Below, piece after piece: positions 56,122 through 64,000 of a DNA stretch of 64,000 bases; position 1 is the first letter of the stretch, and every line of letters starts with the position of its first letter. Under the pieces are notes generated by a model. The model made no database searches, was not told where the DNA came from, and saw only the letters and a program-made list of their open reading frames with translations. The stretch is from NCBI GenBank assembly GCA_013215505.1, contig JABSQZ010000026.1, positions 1 to 64,000 on the forward strand, read 5' to 3'. The position numbers and the translations under genes were made by a program. This DNA is from Oceanospirillaceae bacterium (lineage in GTDB: Bacteria > Pseudomonadota > Gammaproteobacteria > Pseudomonadales > Balneatricaceae).

Positions 56122-56277
56122 CCATCGCTATAATTTCTTAGCTGGGGTGAGTTTTAGTGGTTGTGCAATGGCGGATAAATAAGCAGTTTATTTTGTGCAA
56201 AGCAGCTGCTAGCTGTACCAGTAATAACGCAGATGAGCTATAATCGTGCGCTTTTGCGATAGATGTAATAGCGATAG

Positions 56278-57228
56278 ATGGAATTAATACGTTCAATTCA
56301 CAATTTGCGACCCAAACACCAAGGTTGTGTGGCAACTATTGGTAAATTTGACGGTGTGCATTTAGGACACAAACAGATACTTGCGCAACTTAAAGCTAAA
56401 GCTGCAGCTTTAAATTTGCCTAGCTTAGTGATTTTGTTTGAACCGCACCCCAGCGAGTTTTTTGTTGCCGATAAAGCGCCTGTCAGGTTGAATACGCTGG
56501 CGACAAAGTTGGCCTACCTGGCCGATGAAAAAATAGACCGGGTCCTCTGTCTGAGTTTCAACAGTAAACTGGCGTCCATGAGTGCCGACCAATTCATCGA
56601 GCAACTACTGGTGCAAAAATTAGCCATAGCGCACTTTGTGGTCGGTGACGACTTTCGCTTCGGTCGCGGCCGTGACGGTACTTTCAAATTGTTACAGCAA
56701 CAGGGCGCAAAATATGGGTTTAGCGTCGAAAGTACTATTACTTATCGTCTTAAGGGCGAACGCGTCAGCAGTACTAAAATTCGACAGGCACTAGCTGATA
56801 ATGATTTTGAGCAGGCCGCTGCACTATGTGGTCGCCCATTCACTATGACGGGCAAGGTAATACAAGGGCAGCAATTAGCCAGGACCTTGGGTGTGCCAAC
56901 GGCCAATATTAAGACCACTAAGTACAACTTGCCTCTGCGTGGCGTTTACGCAGTCACTGCAAAAACAGCGGCTGGAGTGCTTTACTCAGGGGTTGCTAAT
57001 ATTGGCAAAAGACCTACGGTAAATGGGGTTAAGCCAGTATTGGAAGTGCATATGTTTGATTTTGATGGCGACATATACGGTCAAAAATTATGCGTTGAGT
57101 TTAAAAAGTTTCTACGTGCAGAACAAAAGTTTGCTGATCTAGATCAGCTCAAGCAAGCAATTTTTAATGATATAGCAGTGGCGAAGCACTACTTTGCCAC
57201 GCAAAACCAGCAAATGGGTATGGAATAA
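56278..57228 (+). CDS. ribF: Riboflavin kinase / FAD synthetase
   Basis: 316 residues. A bifunctional enzyme making FMN and FAD. The N-terminal adenylyltransferase domain (about 1-165) has [14 protein letters not shown] and [14 protein letters not shown]; the C-terminal kinase domain has GVPTANI and GVYAV with NIGKRPTV. It starts with ATG after an AT-rich leader and ends five bases before ileS. Confidence 0.97.
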   Translation: MELIRSIHNLRPKHQGCVATIGKFDGVHLGHKQILAQLKAKAAALNLPSLVILFEPHPSEFFVADKAPVRLNTLATKLAYLADEKIDRVLCLSFNSKLASMSADQFIEQLLVQKLAIAHFVVGDDFRFGRGRDGTFKLLQQQGAKYGFSVESTITYRLKGERVSSTKIRQALADNDFEQAAALCGRPFTMTGKVIQGQQLARTLGVPTANIKTTKYNLPLRGVYAVTAKTAAGVLYSGVANIGKRPTVNGVKPVLEVHMFDFDGDIYGQKLCVEFKKFLRAEQKFADLDQLKQAIFNDIAVAKHYFATQNQQMGME

Positions 57229-57233
57229 CAGAG

Positions 57234-60038
57234 ATGAGCGATTACAAACAGACATTAAACTTGCCAGACACAGCATTTCCGATGCGTGGCAATCTAGCTA
57301 ACCGCGAGCCAAATATGCTTAAGGCATGGCAGGAAATGGATTTGTATCAAAAAATTCGCGAAAATAGCGCCGGTCGCCCGAAATTTGTTTTACACGATGG
57401 TCCTCCATACGCCAACGGCGACTTGCACATTGGTCACGCTGTTAACAAAATATTAAAAGATATGATTCTTAAGTCCAAAACCTTGAGCGGCTTTGATGCC
57501 CCTTATGTTCCGGGTTGGGATTGCCATGGATTGCCGATTGAACACAAAGTAGAAACCATGATCGGACGCGCTGGCACTAAAGTATCCCACGCGGACTTTC
57601 GCAAAAAGTGCCGTGAGTACGCCGCCAAGCAAATCGAGGGGCAGAAAGCTGACTTTATTCGCATGGGCATATTAGGCGACTGGCAGAACCCGTATCTGAC
57701 TATGAACTTTGATACTGAGGCAAATATTGTCCGCGCCCTGGCCAAAATCGTCGAGAAGGGCCACTTAGTTAAAGGCTATAAGCCTATCTACTGGTCGGTC
57801 GTAGGTCAGTCGGCACTGGCTGAAGCTGAAGTGGAATACCAGGATAAGACTTCTACGGCACTGGATGTTCGATTCCCGCTGATAGACCAAGATGCTGCAG
57901 AAAATGCCTTTAGCGGTGATGCTAAAGGTAAAGGTGTCATTTCACTGGTTATCTGGACCACGACTCCTTGGACCATCCCTTCTAACCAGGCGGTTTCAGT
58001 GCATGCTGAACTCGAGTACTCGCTAGTACAGTTTGGTGAAGAGCGATTGGTGTTAGCCACTGATTTATTGGACAATATCGCTAATCGTTGGGGTGTCGAG
58101 CCCTTTGAAAGCATAGCGACTTGCCTGGGAACTGCACTGGAAGGCATGCTGATGGAACACCCAGTGTTCAACAAGCAAGTACCCATTTTATTGGGTGAAC
58201 ATGTCACTACAGATGCTGGTACCGGGGCTGTACATACTGCACCGGACCACGGAATGGAAGATTTTGTAGTTGGGATGAAGTACGGTTTGGGAACCATGAA
58301 CTTAGTACAGGGCAATGGTGTGTATGTCGATGCAGCGGGCGAGTTCGCCGGTATCCACGTATACAAAGCCGATGAGCCCGTGTGCGCAGCGCTAAACCGT
58401 GAACAAAAACTGATTTTCCAGGAGAAATTCCAACACAGTTTTCCACACTGCTGGCGCACCAAAACTCCACTGATCTATCGCGCTACCCCGCAGTGGTTTA
58501 TCTCGATGCAAGAAAAAGGCCTGTTGAATGACGCTAAAGAAGCCGTCAAAGACGTGCGTTGGGTACCTAGTTGGGGCCAGCAGCGGATGGAGGGAATGTT
58601 GGATTCCAGTCCCGACTGGTGTGTATCCAGACAGCGTACCTGGGGCGTTCCTATCACTTTATTTACCCATAAGCAGAGCGGTGAATTGCACCCTGATACC
58701 GTAGAGCTGATGGAAAAAGTAGCGCTTAAGATCGAGCAGACAGGTATCGATGCCTGGTATGAGCTGGATGCGGCTGAACTGTTAGGAGAAGATGCGGATA
58801 ACTACGACAAAGTGACAGACACACTGGATGTTTGGTTTGATTCTGGTGTTACTCACCACAGCGTCCTGCGCACCAGAGATGAACTGACGTTCCCCGCGGA
58901 TATCTACCTGGAAGGGTCGGATCAACACCGTGGTTGGTTCCAGTCATCACTTAAGACCTCTATTGCAATCAACGGTGTGGCACCTTACAAGCAAGTTCTC
59001 ACCCACGGCTTTGCAGTGGACGAAAAAGGTTACAAGATGTCAAAGTCACTGGGCAATACTATTGTGCCTAAAGAAGTGACTGATACATTAGGCGCCGATA
59101 TTTTGCGTCTGTGGGTGGCATCCACTGACTACGCTAACGAGATGTCAGTGTCTAAGCAGATACTGCAGCGTACCGCCGATATGTACCGCCGTATTCGCAA
59201 TACATCAAGATTTTTGATGGCAAATTTAAAGGGCTTTAATCAAGACGATGCACTGCCTTTTAATGAATTAGTGGCGCTTGATCAATGGGCTATCGACAGA
59301 GCTGCAAAATTGCAGCAAGAGATAATCACTCACTATGACAACTACGAGTTCTTACAAGTTTGTCAGAAAATCTCGCATTTCTGCTCACTGGATTTAGGTG
59401 GTTTCTATCTGGATATCATCAAAGACCGTCAGTATACCTCTGGGGAGAACTCTAAAGCACGACGCTCTGCGCAAACTGCGCTCTATCATATCATTGAGGC
59501 CTTAGTTCGCTGGATGGCTCCGATATTGAGTTTCACTGCCGATGAAATCTGGCAGAACTTGCCCGGTGACCGCTCGGCCTCAGTGCAGCTTGAAACTTGG
59601 TATACTGGCCTGACTGAGATGCCCGCAGATGCGCCGTTAAGCACAGAGTACTGGCAGCAGCTAATGGCTGTTAAAAACGCCGTCAATAAAGAGTTGGAAG
59701 CCCAGCGTGGAGAGGGACTGATTCGCAGCTCTCTGGAGGCAAAAGTCACTTTGTTTGCCAGTGCAGAGCTACAACAGCAACTGGAAAAATTGGGTGATGA
59801 GTTACGTTTTGTGCTTATTGCCTCAGAAGTTAAGGTGCTGAGCCTCGAACAGGCGACAGATGCTGCCGCTACAGAAGTGACTGGCCTGTCTGTGAAAATT
59901 GAAAAGCTCAGTGCGCAAAAGTGTGAGCGCTGCTGGCATCTTCGCGAAGATGTGGGAAGCGATAGTTCGCATGCCACGATTTGCAGTCGCTGCATCGAAA
60001 ATATTGAAGGGGAAGGTGAGCACAGAGACTTTGCTTAA
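57234..60038 (+). CDS. ileS: Isoleucyl-tRNA synthetase
   Basis: 934 residues, class Ia synthetase of the bacterial type. HIGH motif as [10 protein letters not shown] (about 66), the CP1 editing domain between, the [13 protein letters not shown] segment, KMSKS as [11 protein letters not shown] (about 602), and the C-terminal zinc site CERCWH...CSRC. Type 1 (mupirocin-sensitive-like) layout is suggested by length and zinc tail, but I did not test residues for resistance. It lies between ribF and lspA. Confidence 0.97.
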   Translation: MSDYKQTLNLPDTAFPMRGNLANREPNMLKAWQEMDLYQKIRENSAGRPKFVLHDGPPYANGDLHIGHAVNKILKDMILKSKTLSGFDAPYVPGWDCHGLPIEHKVETMIGRAGTKVSHADFRKKCREYAAKQIEGQKADFIRMGILGDWQNPYLTMNFDTEANIVRALAKIVEKGHLVKGYKPIYWSVVGQSALAEAEVEYQDKTSTALDVRFPLIDQDAAENAFSGDAKGKGVISLVIWTTTPWTIPSNQAVSVHAELEYSLVQFGEERLVLATDLLDNIANRWGVEPFESIATCLGTALEGMLMEHPVFNKQVPILLGEHVTTDAGTGAVHTAPDHGMEDFVVGMKYGLGTMNLVQGNGVYVDAAGEFAGIHVYKADEPVCAALNREQKLIFQEKFQHSFPHCWRTKTPLIYRATPQWFISMQEKGLLNDAKEAVKDVRWVPSWGQQRMEGMLDSSPDWCVSRQRTWGVPITLFTHKQSGELHPDTVELMEKVALKIEQTGIDAWYELDAAELLGEDADNYDKVTDTLDVWFDSGVTHHSVLRTRDELTFPADIYLEGSDQHRGWFQSSLKTSIAINGVAPYKQVLTHGFAVDEKGYKMSKSLGNTIVPKEVTDTLGADILRLWVASTDYANEMSVSKQILQRTADMYRRIRNTSRFLMANLKGFNQDDALPFNELVALDQWAIDRAAKLQQEIITHYDNYEFLQVCQKISHFCSLDLGGFYLDIIKDRQYTSGENSKARRSAQTALYHIIEALVRWMAPILSFTADEIWQNLPGDRSASVQLETWYTGLTEMPADAPLSTEYWQQLMAVKNAVNKELEAQRGEGLIRSSLEAKVTLFASAELQQQLEKLGDELRFVLIASEVKVLSLEQATDAAATEVTGLSVKIEKLSAQKCERCWHLREDVGSDSSHATICSRCIENIEGEGEHRDFA

Positions 60039-60177
60039 CCTGCTCTAAAAGATCCAATGCCAAAGGAGCGCAGTTGAAAAGCTGTGCTCCTTTTTGCTTA
60101 TGGGTGCTCTGGCCGGGGTAAAAAACCTGTTTGCCGATCATTGGTAGAGCTGATGAATTTAATTTTCAGGAAATAAA

Positions 60178-60690
60178 ATGCAATTAATAGGGACTAAATC
60201 AAATAGTTCACTGCTGTGGCTGTGGCTTTCGGCGCTGGTGCTTGCAACAGACCGGCTGACAAAAGTAATTGCTGAGTCGACTTTGCAAGAATATGAAATC
60301 AGCCCGGTTATCACTGGATTTTTTGATTTTACATTACTCTACAACCCGGGGGCGGCCTTCAGTTTCCTGGCTTCAGCAGGGGGTTGGCAGCGCTGGCTGT
60401 TTTCGCTGTTGGCGGTAGTGATGAGTGTGGTACTTGTAATATGGATAAAACGCACCCCCACTAAGGTATGGTGGTTAAATTCGGGGCTGGCGCTTATTTT
60501 AGGAGGTGCCCTGGGCAATCTATACGACCGGGTAATGCAGGGCCAGGTGGTAGACTTTCTGTCGTTTCACTTTGGCAGCTACAGTTTCCCAGCTTTTAAC
60601 TTGGCAGACATCGCCATTAGCTGTGGAGCATTTTTATTAATTGTCGATATGTTATTTTTTGAGAAAAAACGCTTGTCGCAACAGGAATAA
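60178..60690 (+). CDS. lspA: Lipoprotein signal peptidase
   Basis: 170 residues with four membrane segments. An inner-membrane aspartic protease that cleaves the signal from lipidated prolipoproteins, such as the one at 1.9 kb. The catalytic Asp residues lie in GNLYDRVMQGQVVDFLSFH (about 120) and FPAFNLADIAIS (about 142), and NPGAAFSFL is intact. It begins 139 bases after ileS. Confidence 0.97.
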   Translation: MQLIGTKSNSSLLWLWLSALVLATDRLTKVIAESTLQEYEISPVITGFFDFTLLYNPGAAFSFLASAGGWQRWLFSLLAVVMSVVLVIWIKRTPTKVWWLNSGLALILGGALGNLYDRVMQGQVVDFLSFHFGSYSFPAFNLADIAISCGAFLLIVDMLFFEKKRLSQQE

Positions 60691-60699
60691 ATTTTCCCA

Positions 60700-61128
60700 A
60701 TGATCAATATTTCTCCCGAGTCAAAAGTAGAATTGTTTTTTGAGATACGTCTACTAGACGGCGCTATCGTCGACAGTAATTTTCATGGCAAACCCGCTGT
60801 GTTTAAAATTGGTGATGGCAATATGCTGGCGGGCTTTGAATCCGCTTTAATCGGATTAAAGGCCGGTGACAAACAAGTGTTTAGCTTGCAGCCCGAACAA
60901 GCTTTTGGCATGTCGAATCCGAGTAACATGCAGACTATTAATCGCAGTAAATTTACCGGTATGGAGTTGGAAACGGGCCTGGTAGTGTCGTTTCAAGAGC
61001 CCGGTGGAGAATTGCCCGGGGTGGTGGTGTCTTTTGATGAAACGGAAGTGGTTGTGGACTTCAATCATCCTCTGGCCGGACAAAGCTTAGAATTTCAGGT
61101 AGAAATAGTTAACGTGTCAGTAGACTAG
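60700..61128 (+). CDS. fkpB: FKBP-type isomerase FkpB (SlpA-like)
   Basis: 142 residues. An FKBP domain with the inserted flap of SlyD/SlpA proteins: SKVELFFEIRLLDGAIVDSNFHGKPAVFKIGDGNMLAGFESALIGLKAGDKQVFSLQPEQAFG. It ends at residue 142 with no His-rich metal tail, which separates it from SlyD. It follows lspA by nine bases. In most relatives ispH comes next, but here it does not. Confidence 0.93.
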   Translation: MINISPESKVELFFEIRLLDGAIVDSNFHGKPAVFKIGDGNMLAGFESALIGLKAGDKQVFSLQPEQAFGMSNPSNMQTINRSKFTGMELETGLVVSFQEPGGELPGVVVSFDETEVVVDFNHPLAGQSLEFQVEIVNVSVD

Positions 61129-61201
61129 TCAGAGTTATAGAATTTCACTGTGTATATAGTCGTGCTAAGATTAGCCAAAAAGTAACCAGTTGGATGCAGC
61201 G

Positions 61202-61609
61202 ATGAAACAAAAAGGTATGACCTTAATCGAGCTAATGATAGTAGTTGCTATAGTCGGCATACTTTCCTCCATTGCCTACCCGGCTTACCAATCATATACC
61301 CAGGGCGCCAGGCGGGCAGTAGCCCAGGGAAACCTGCTCGAATTAGCCCAGTGGCTGGAGCGAAATTACACCACGACCGGAACTTATGTTGTCTCTGGTG
61401 CACTACCAATTACCATCAGCCCTAAATCAGGTGGTAGAGTTGATTACGACATTACTGCCCCCGCCCCCAGTGCCACCGCTTATCAGATCATAGCGACACC
61501 CAGAGCCGGTTCAGGCCAGGCTGGGGATGAATGCGGAATACTGACTGTCAACCAGGCGGGGGTCACTACTGCTGCCAGTGGTGCCCCAGCGAACTGCTGG
61601 AAATACTAA
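61202..61609 (+). CDS. pilE: Type IV pilin-like protein, PilE type
   Basis: 135 residues from MKQKGMTLIELMIVVAIVGILSSIAYPAYQSY, a type IV prepilin: PilD should cut between Gly5 and Met6, and Glu5 of the mature protein is present. Mature residue one is Met rather than Phe, a common alternative. Two Cys near the end (DECGILT and NCWKY) probably form the D-loop disulfide. Its place next to fkpB is that of pilE in pseudomonads. It belongs with the minor pilin genes that follow. Confidence 0.9.
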   Translation: MKQKGMTLIELMIVVAIVGILSSIAYPAYQSYTQGARRAVAQGNLLELAQWLERNYTTTGTYVVSGALPITISPKSGGRVDYDITAPAPSATAYQIIATPRAGSGQAGDECGILTVNQAGVTTAASGAPANCWKY

Positions 61610-61660
61610 ATTAAACTCAATGGAATTATCTCTGGTCAATAGCCAGGTTTATATTGAACT

Positions 61661-62236
61661 ATGCATCGAGACAAAGGTTTTACTTTAGTTGAACTAATGA
61701 TTGCCATATCAGTGATTACTTTACTAATTACTGTCGCTGTGCCCAGTTTTAACGCCACCATCATGAAAGTCAGGGGCAGCTCCATAGCAGACTCTCTGAT
61801 TACCGCTTTACACTTCGCCCGCTCTGAAGCACTTTCGCGTAATCAACGAGTCACTATCTGCGCGAATACTGACACCGACCCGGCTTCATTAAATTACCCT
61901 TGTAACGGCAATAATTGGAACTCGGGTTGGCTGGTGGTGCTTAGCAGTGATAATTCAGTGATTAAATATTGGCCGATAAACTCCCCGGGTGCCGAAATTA
62001 AATTAGAGCTTCAGCAGCCCCCACTGCCTAATCTCCCGGATGATGTATTAGTTGTTTACAATGCCCACGGCGAAGCCAGGATCAATGATGCTAATGGGGC
62101 TCTAGCCGATGACCTAAGTAATGCCATTGAATTTAGCACAAGAATATCCAACTGCGAGAGTCCTCAGTTAACTATTGAGCGGCTAATTGAGGTGAAATCT
62201 TCAGGTCTGATCAAAGTTACTCGGGTGGATTGCTGA
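61661..62236 (+). CDS. fimT: Minor pseudopilin, FimT/GspH type
   Basis: 191 residues starting MHRDKGFTLVELMIAISVITLLITVAVPSF, a class III signal with cleavage after Gly6. The body has the GspH-like pattern SIADSLITALHFARSEALSRNQRVTICANTDTD and NNWNSGWLVV, typical of FimT/FimU minor pilins that prime pilus assembly and may bind DNA. Whether it corresponds to FimT or FimU is unclear. Its stop codon overlaps the start of pilV. Confidence 0.88.
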   Translation: MHRDKGFTLVELMIAISVITLLITVAVPSFNATIMKVRGSSIADSLITALHFARSEALSRNQRVTICANTDTDPASLNYPCNGNNWNSGWLVVLSSDNSVIKYWPINSPGAEIKLELQQPPLPNLPDDVLVVYNAHGEARINDANGALADDLSNAIEFSTRISNCESPQLTIERLIEVKSSGLIKVTRVDC

Positions 62237-62748
62237 TGCAAACTAGAGCTTGTACTTCACAGCTTGGTTCCACTCTAATAGAGGTACTGATCACTGTACT
62301 GATCGTCTCTGTAGGTCTGTTGGGCATGGCCTCACTACAATTAAAATCAGTGTCGTTAAACCACAGTAGCTATCAGAGGCTACAGGCGACTAATTTGGCT
62401 TACGATATTGCCGATCGGATCTTTGTTAACGGCGCGCAGGCTCGTGGGGGTAATTACACCATAGCCTTGGGCGCCGGTGCCGGTTCAGTGGCCGCCAGCG
62501 ATGTCACAAAAGCAGATATAAATGACTGGTTGGCAATGGTGGACAGGCTGCCCGGCGGCGAGTTCTCTATCGGCCCCCCACAGACAATGCTAGGGGATCC
62601 AAACAACATCCGAAATTATCAAGTGATTGTTTGCTGGCTGGATTTTAAAAACAAGGTGGATGCCGGGCGAGAGGACGATGTTAAAGAGGCTTGTGACGAT
62701 CAAACCGATAGAGATTTCATCACTTTTAATGCCAGCAGTAAGCACTAG
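62236..62748 (+). CDS. pilV: Minor pilin PilV
   Basis: 170 residues from ATG overlapping the previous stop (TGATG). The prepilin motif is SQLG-STLIEVLITVLIVSVGLLGMASLQLKSV; mature residue one is Ser instead of Phe, and Glu5 is kept. The SSYQRLQATNLAYDIADRI segment is typical of PilV. It acts in the tip complex that starts pilus assembly. Four to ten bases after it, pilW begins behind GGGGGAG. Confidence 0.9.
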   Translation: MQTRACTSQLGSTLIEVLITVLIVSVGLLGMASLQLKSVSLNHSSYQRLQATNLAYDIADRIFVNGAQARGGNYTIALGAGAGSVAASDVTKADINDWLAMVDRLPGGEFSIGPPQTMLGDPNNIRNYQVIVCWLDFKNKVDAGREDDVKEACDDQTDRDFITFNASSKH

Positions 62749-62761
62749 GGGGGAGCTGATG

Positions 62762-63496
62762 ATGAGTAATACAGGGAATACCAGGCAGCAGGGATTTTCA
62801 CTGGTGGAATTAATGATTGCAATGTTGTTGGGAACCTTTTTAATTGGTGGCTTAATGAGTGTATTTATCTCATCTGCCCATAACTATAAAGTGCAGCAGG
62901 CGCTCACCGAAGTACAACATAAGGGGCGCTACATATTACGTATACTGCGCCAGGACGTACAGAAGGCGGGGTTCAATTTTACCACATCTGAGGCAGTTAA
63001 GGAGTTTACCGGAGGTGTCGGTGACTGTGCTCCTGGTCGAGAGATCTTTGAAATTTATTGGAATGCAGCTTTACCACCATTAGAAGAGATATGGCGCTAT
63101 TGCTATTACGTTACCGCTGATAATGTATTGATGCGAAATAAGGTGAAAGAGGGTGATGCTGTTTCACCAGCTACTGTATTAGAAATAGCTGAAGGGGTGC
63201 AAGAATTGCGATTCAGTTATGCTGTGGACACTGTCAATGACGACGATGTAATAGATCAAATTACGGTGTCGGGAGTTTCTAAGACATATGTGCTGGCAAG
63301 TTCCCTAGAGCTAGAGCCTTTAGCGACCTGGGAAAAAGTGCGCGCAGTGAGGTTAGAAGTGTTAGTACGTAGTGATACAAAAAATGTTACTAATCAGCTC
63401 CAGCAAATACCTGCCCCCTTTAACACAGTAGCTGCTGATAATAACCTCTACCAGATTTTTAGCGCAACACTAGCGATGAGGAATCTAATTAAATGA
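62762..63496 (+). CDS. pilW: Minor pilin PilW
   Basis: 244 residues. The frame is open into pilV, but the start is one of two adjacent ATG at 62759/62762; the second is seven bases from GGGGGAG. The prepilin signal is TRQQG-FSLVELMIAMLLGTFLIGGLMSVFISS with Glu5. The early YKVQQALTEVQHKGRYILRILRQDVQKAGF block is typical of PilW. It is part of the priming complex with PilV, PilX and PilY1. It overlaps pilX by four bases. Confidence 0.9.
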   Translation: MSNTGNTRQQGFSLVELMIAMLLGTFLIGGLMSVFISSAHNYKVQQALTEVQHKGRYILRILRQDVQKAGFNFTTSEAVKEFTGGVGDCAPGREIFEIYWNAALPPLEEIWRYCYYVTADNVLMRNKVKEGDAVSPATVLEIAEGVQELRFSYAVDTVNDDDVIDQITVSGVSKTYVLASSLELEPLATWEKVRAVRLEVLVRSDTKNVTNQLQQIPAPFNTVAADNNLYQIFSATLAMRNLIK

Positions 63497-63987
63497 AACA
63501 GCATGCAAGCGCTGCAAAACAAAGTGGTGCGGTGTTAATTATTGGCCTGATATTTTTACTGCTGATGTCGATTGCAGGTCTGACTTCACTGCAGCGGGTG
63601 ACAATTCAGGAGCGGGTAACCGGCAACTCCATGGATAATTACCGCGCTTTCCAGGCGGCCGAAATCTCTTTGTCAAATGCTGAACTGATAGTTCAGACTG
63701 CGGTGATTGACGGTTATTTACGTAAAGCAAGCCTTGATGGCCTGGCAGATGACAGTGAATTGCTGGCAGACGAAAACTGGGTCTGTGATGACAAAACGGT
63801 GGCCATTGAAAAGCTTTGTATTCAATATGCTGCCGGAGATGTTGAGCTGATAACGGGTTTAACTGAAAACCCTAAAATGAAGTTTGAATTACTGGATAAC
63901 ACTAACAATAACTTCCGGATTACAGTTTGGGCTTCGGGCATAGGCAGGTCGAAAGTGCTATTACAGTCTGAATACAGATTGCCTTAG
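63493..63987 (+). CDS. pilX: Minor pilin PilX
   Basis: 164 residues. Its N-terminus (KQSG-AVLIIGLIFLLLMSIAGLTSLQRVTIQERVTGN) has Gly at the cleavage site but no Glu5, as is usual for PilX-type tip pilins. The NYRAFQAAEISLSNAELIVQ segment matches the family. It overlaps pilW by four bases. pilY1 is expected next but lies beyond the window; 13 bases of sequence remain after the stop codon. Confidence 0.88.
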   Translation: MKQHASAAKQSGAVLIIGLIFLLLMSIAGLTSLQRVTIQERVTGNSMDNYRAFQAAEISLSNAELIVQTAVIDGYLRKASLDGLADDSELLADENWVCDDKTVAIEKLCIQYAAGDVELITGLTENPKMKFELLDNTNNNFRITVWASGIGRSKVLLQSEYRLP

Positions 63988-64000
63988 TGAGTTTACCCAG

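Overview
The window reads as the chromosome of a free-living, probably marine gammaproteobacterium related to the Cellvibrionales/Pseudomonadales. This rests on synteny: rpsJ-rplQ, uvrA-ssb, ispB/rplU-rpmA-obgE-proB-rpsT-murJ-ribF-ileS-lspA-fkpB-pilins, and fabA-fabB lie in pseudomonad-like blocks. It also rests on the Gram-negative lipoprotein and type IV pilin genes. Base composition is moderate (roughly 45-50% GC by eye), except for a clearly GC-richer block at about 30.6-36.0 kb. The genus cannot be named from sequence alone.

Layout. 1-1.2 kb: the 3' part of a 5S rRNA gene and its terminator, followed by a run of degenerate repeats partly built from inverted 5S pieces. 1.9-5.8 kb: small accessory genes (lipoprotein, small membrane protein, DUF2277, an unknown 69-residue protein, a peptidoglycan amidase, DUF2332). 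6.0-19.9 kb: the S10, spc and alpha ribosomal protein operons, including secY, rpmJ and rpoA. Two terminator-like hairpins sit between rplN and rplX, and a strong internal promoter precedes rpsM. 20.0-25.5 kb: a solute-binding protein, uvrA, a tRNA-Leu(UAA) with a decayed second copy, and ssb.

25.9-29.8 kb: a LysR regulator divergent from gabD-gabT (GABA to succinate). 30.1-36.3 kb: a GC-rich patchwork. It starts with an IS21 istB remnant. Next is a histidine-ammonia-lyase homologue that lacks the Ala-Ser-Gly triad forming the MIO cofactor and also lacks a catalytic Tyr. Then come a 59-codon remnant of a hutH start, a frameshifted exonuclease, a divergent XRE regulator / fatty acid desaturase / PhnD-like solute-binding protein unit, and the tail of a second uvrA. 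37.0-40.1 kb: an intact ProXWV/HutXWV-type ABC transporter. I read 30-40 kb as the remains of a histidine-utilisation locus rearranged by insertion.

40.3-46.7 kb: an RmlD-like reductase with a substituted catalytic Tyr, SirB2, a molybdenum cofactor set (moeA, moaC, moaD) interleaved with two acyltransferases, and a membrane-anchored HTH regulator. 46.8-50.4 kb (minus strand): FKBP isomerase, fabB, fabA, ispB. 50.7-61.1 kb: rplU-rpmA, obgE-proB, rpsT (minus), then murJ, ribF, ileS, lspA, fkpB. 61.2-64.0 kb: type IV pilus minor pilin genes (pilE-like, fimT-like, pilV, pilW, pilX), cut off before the expected pilY1.

Most of the window is core housekeeping. The parts most worth checking are the MIO-less lyase homologue with its degraded neighbourhood, the XRE/desaturase/PhnD-like unit, the terminator pair inside the spc operon, and the 5S-derived palindromic repeats.
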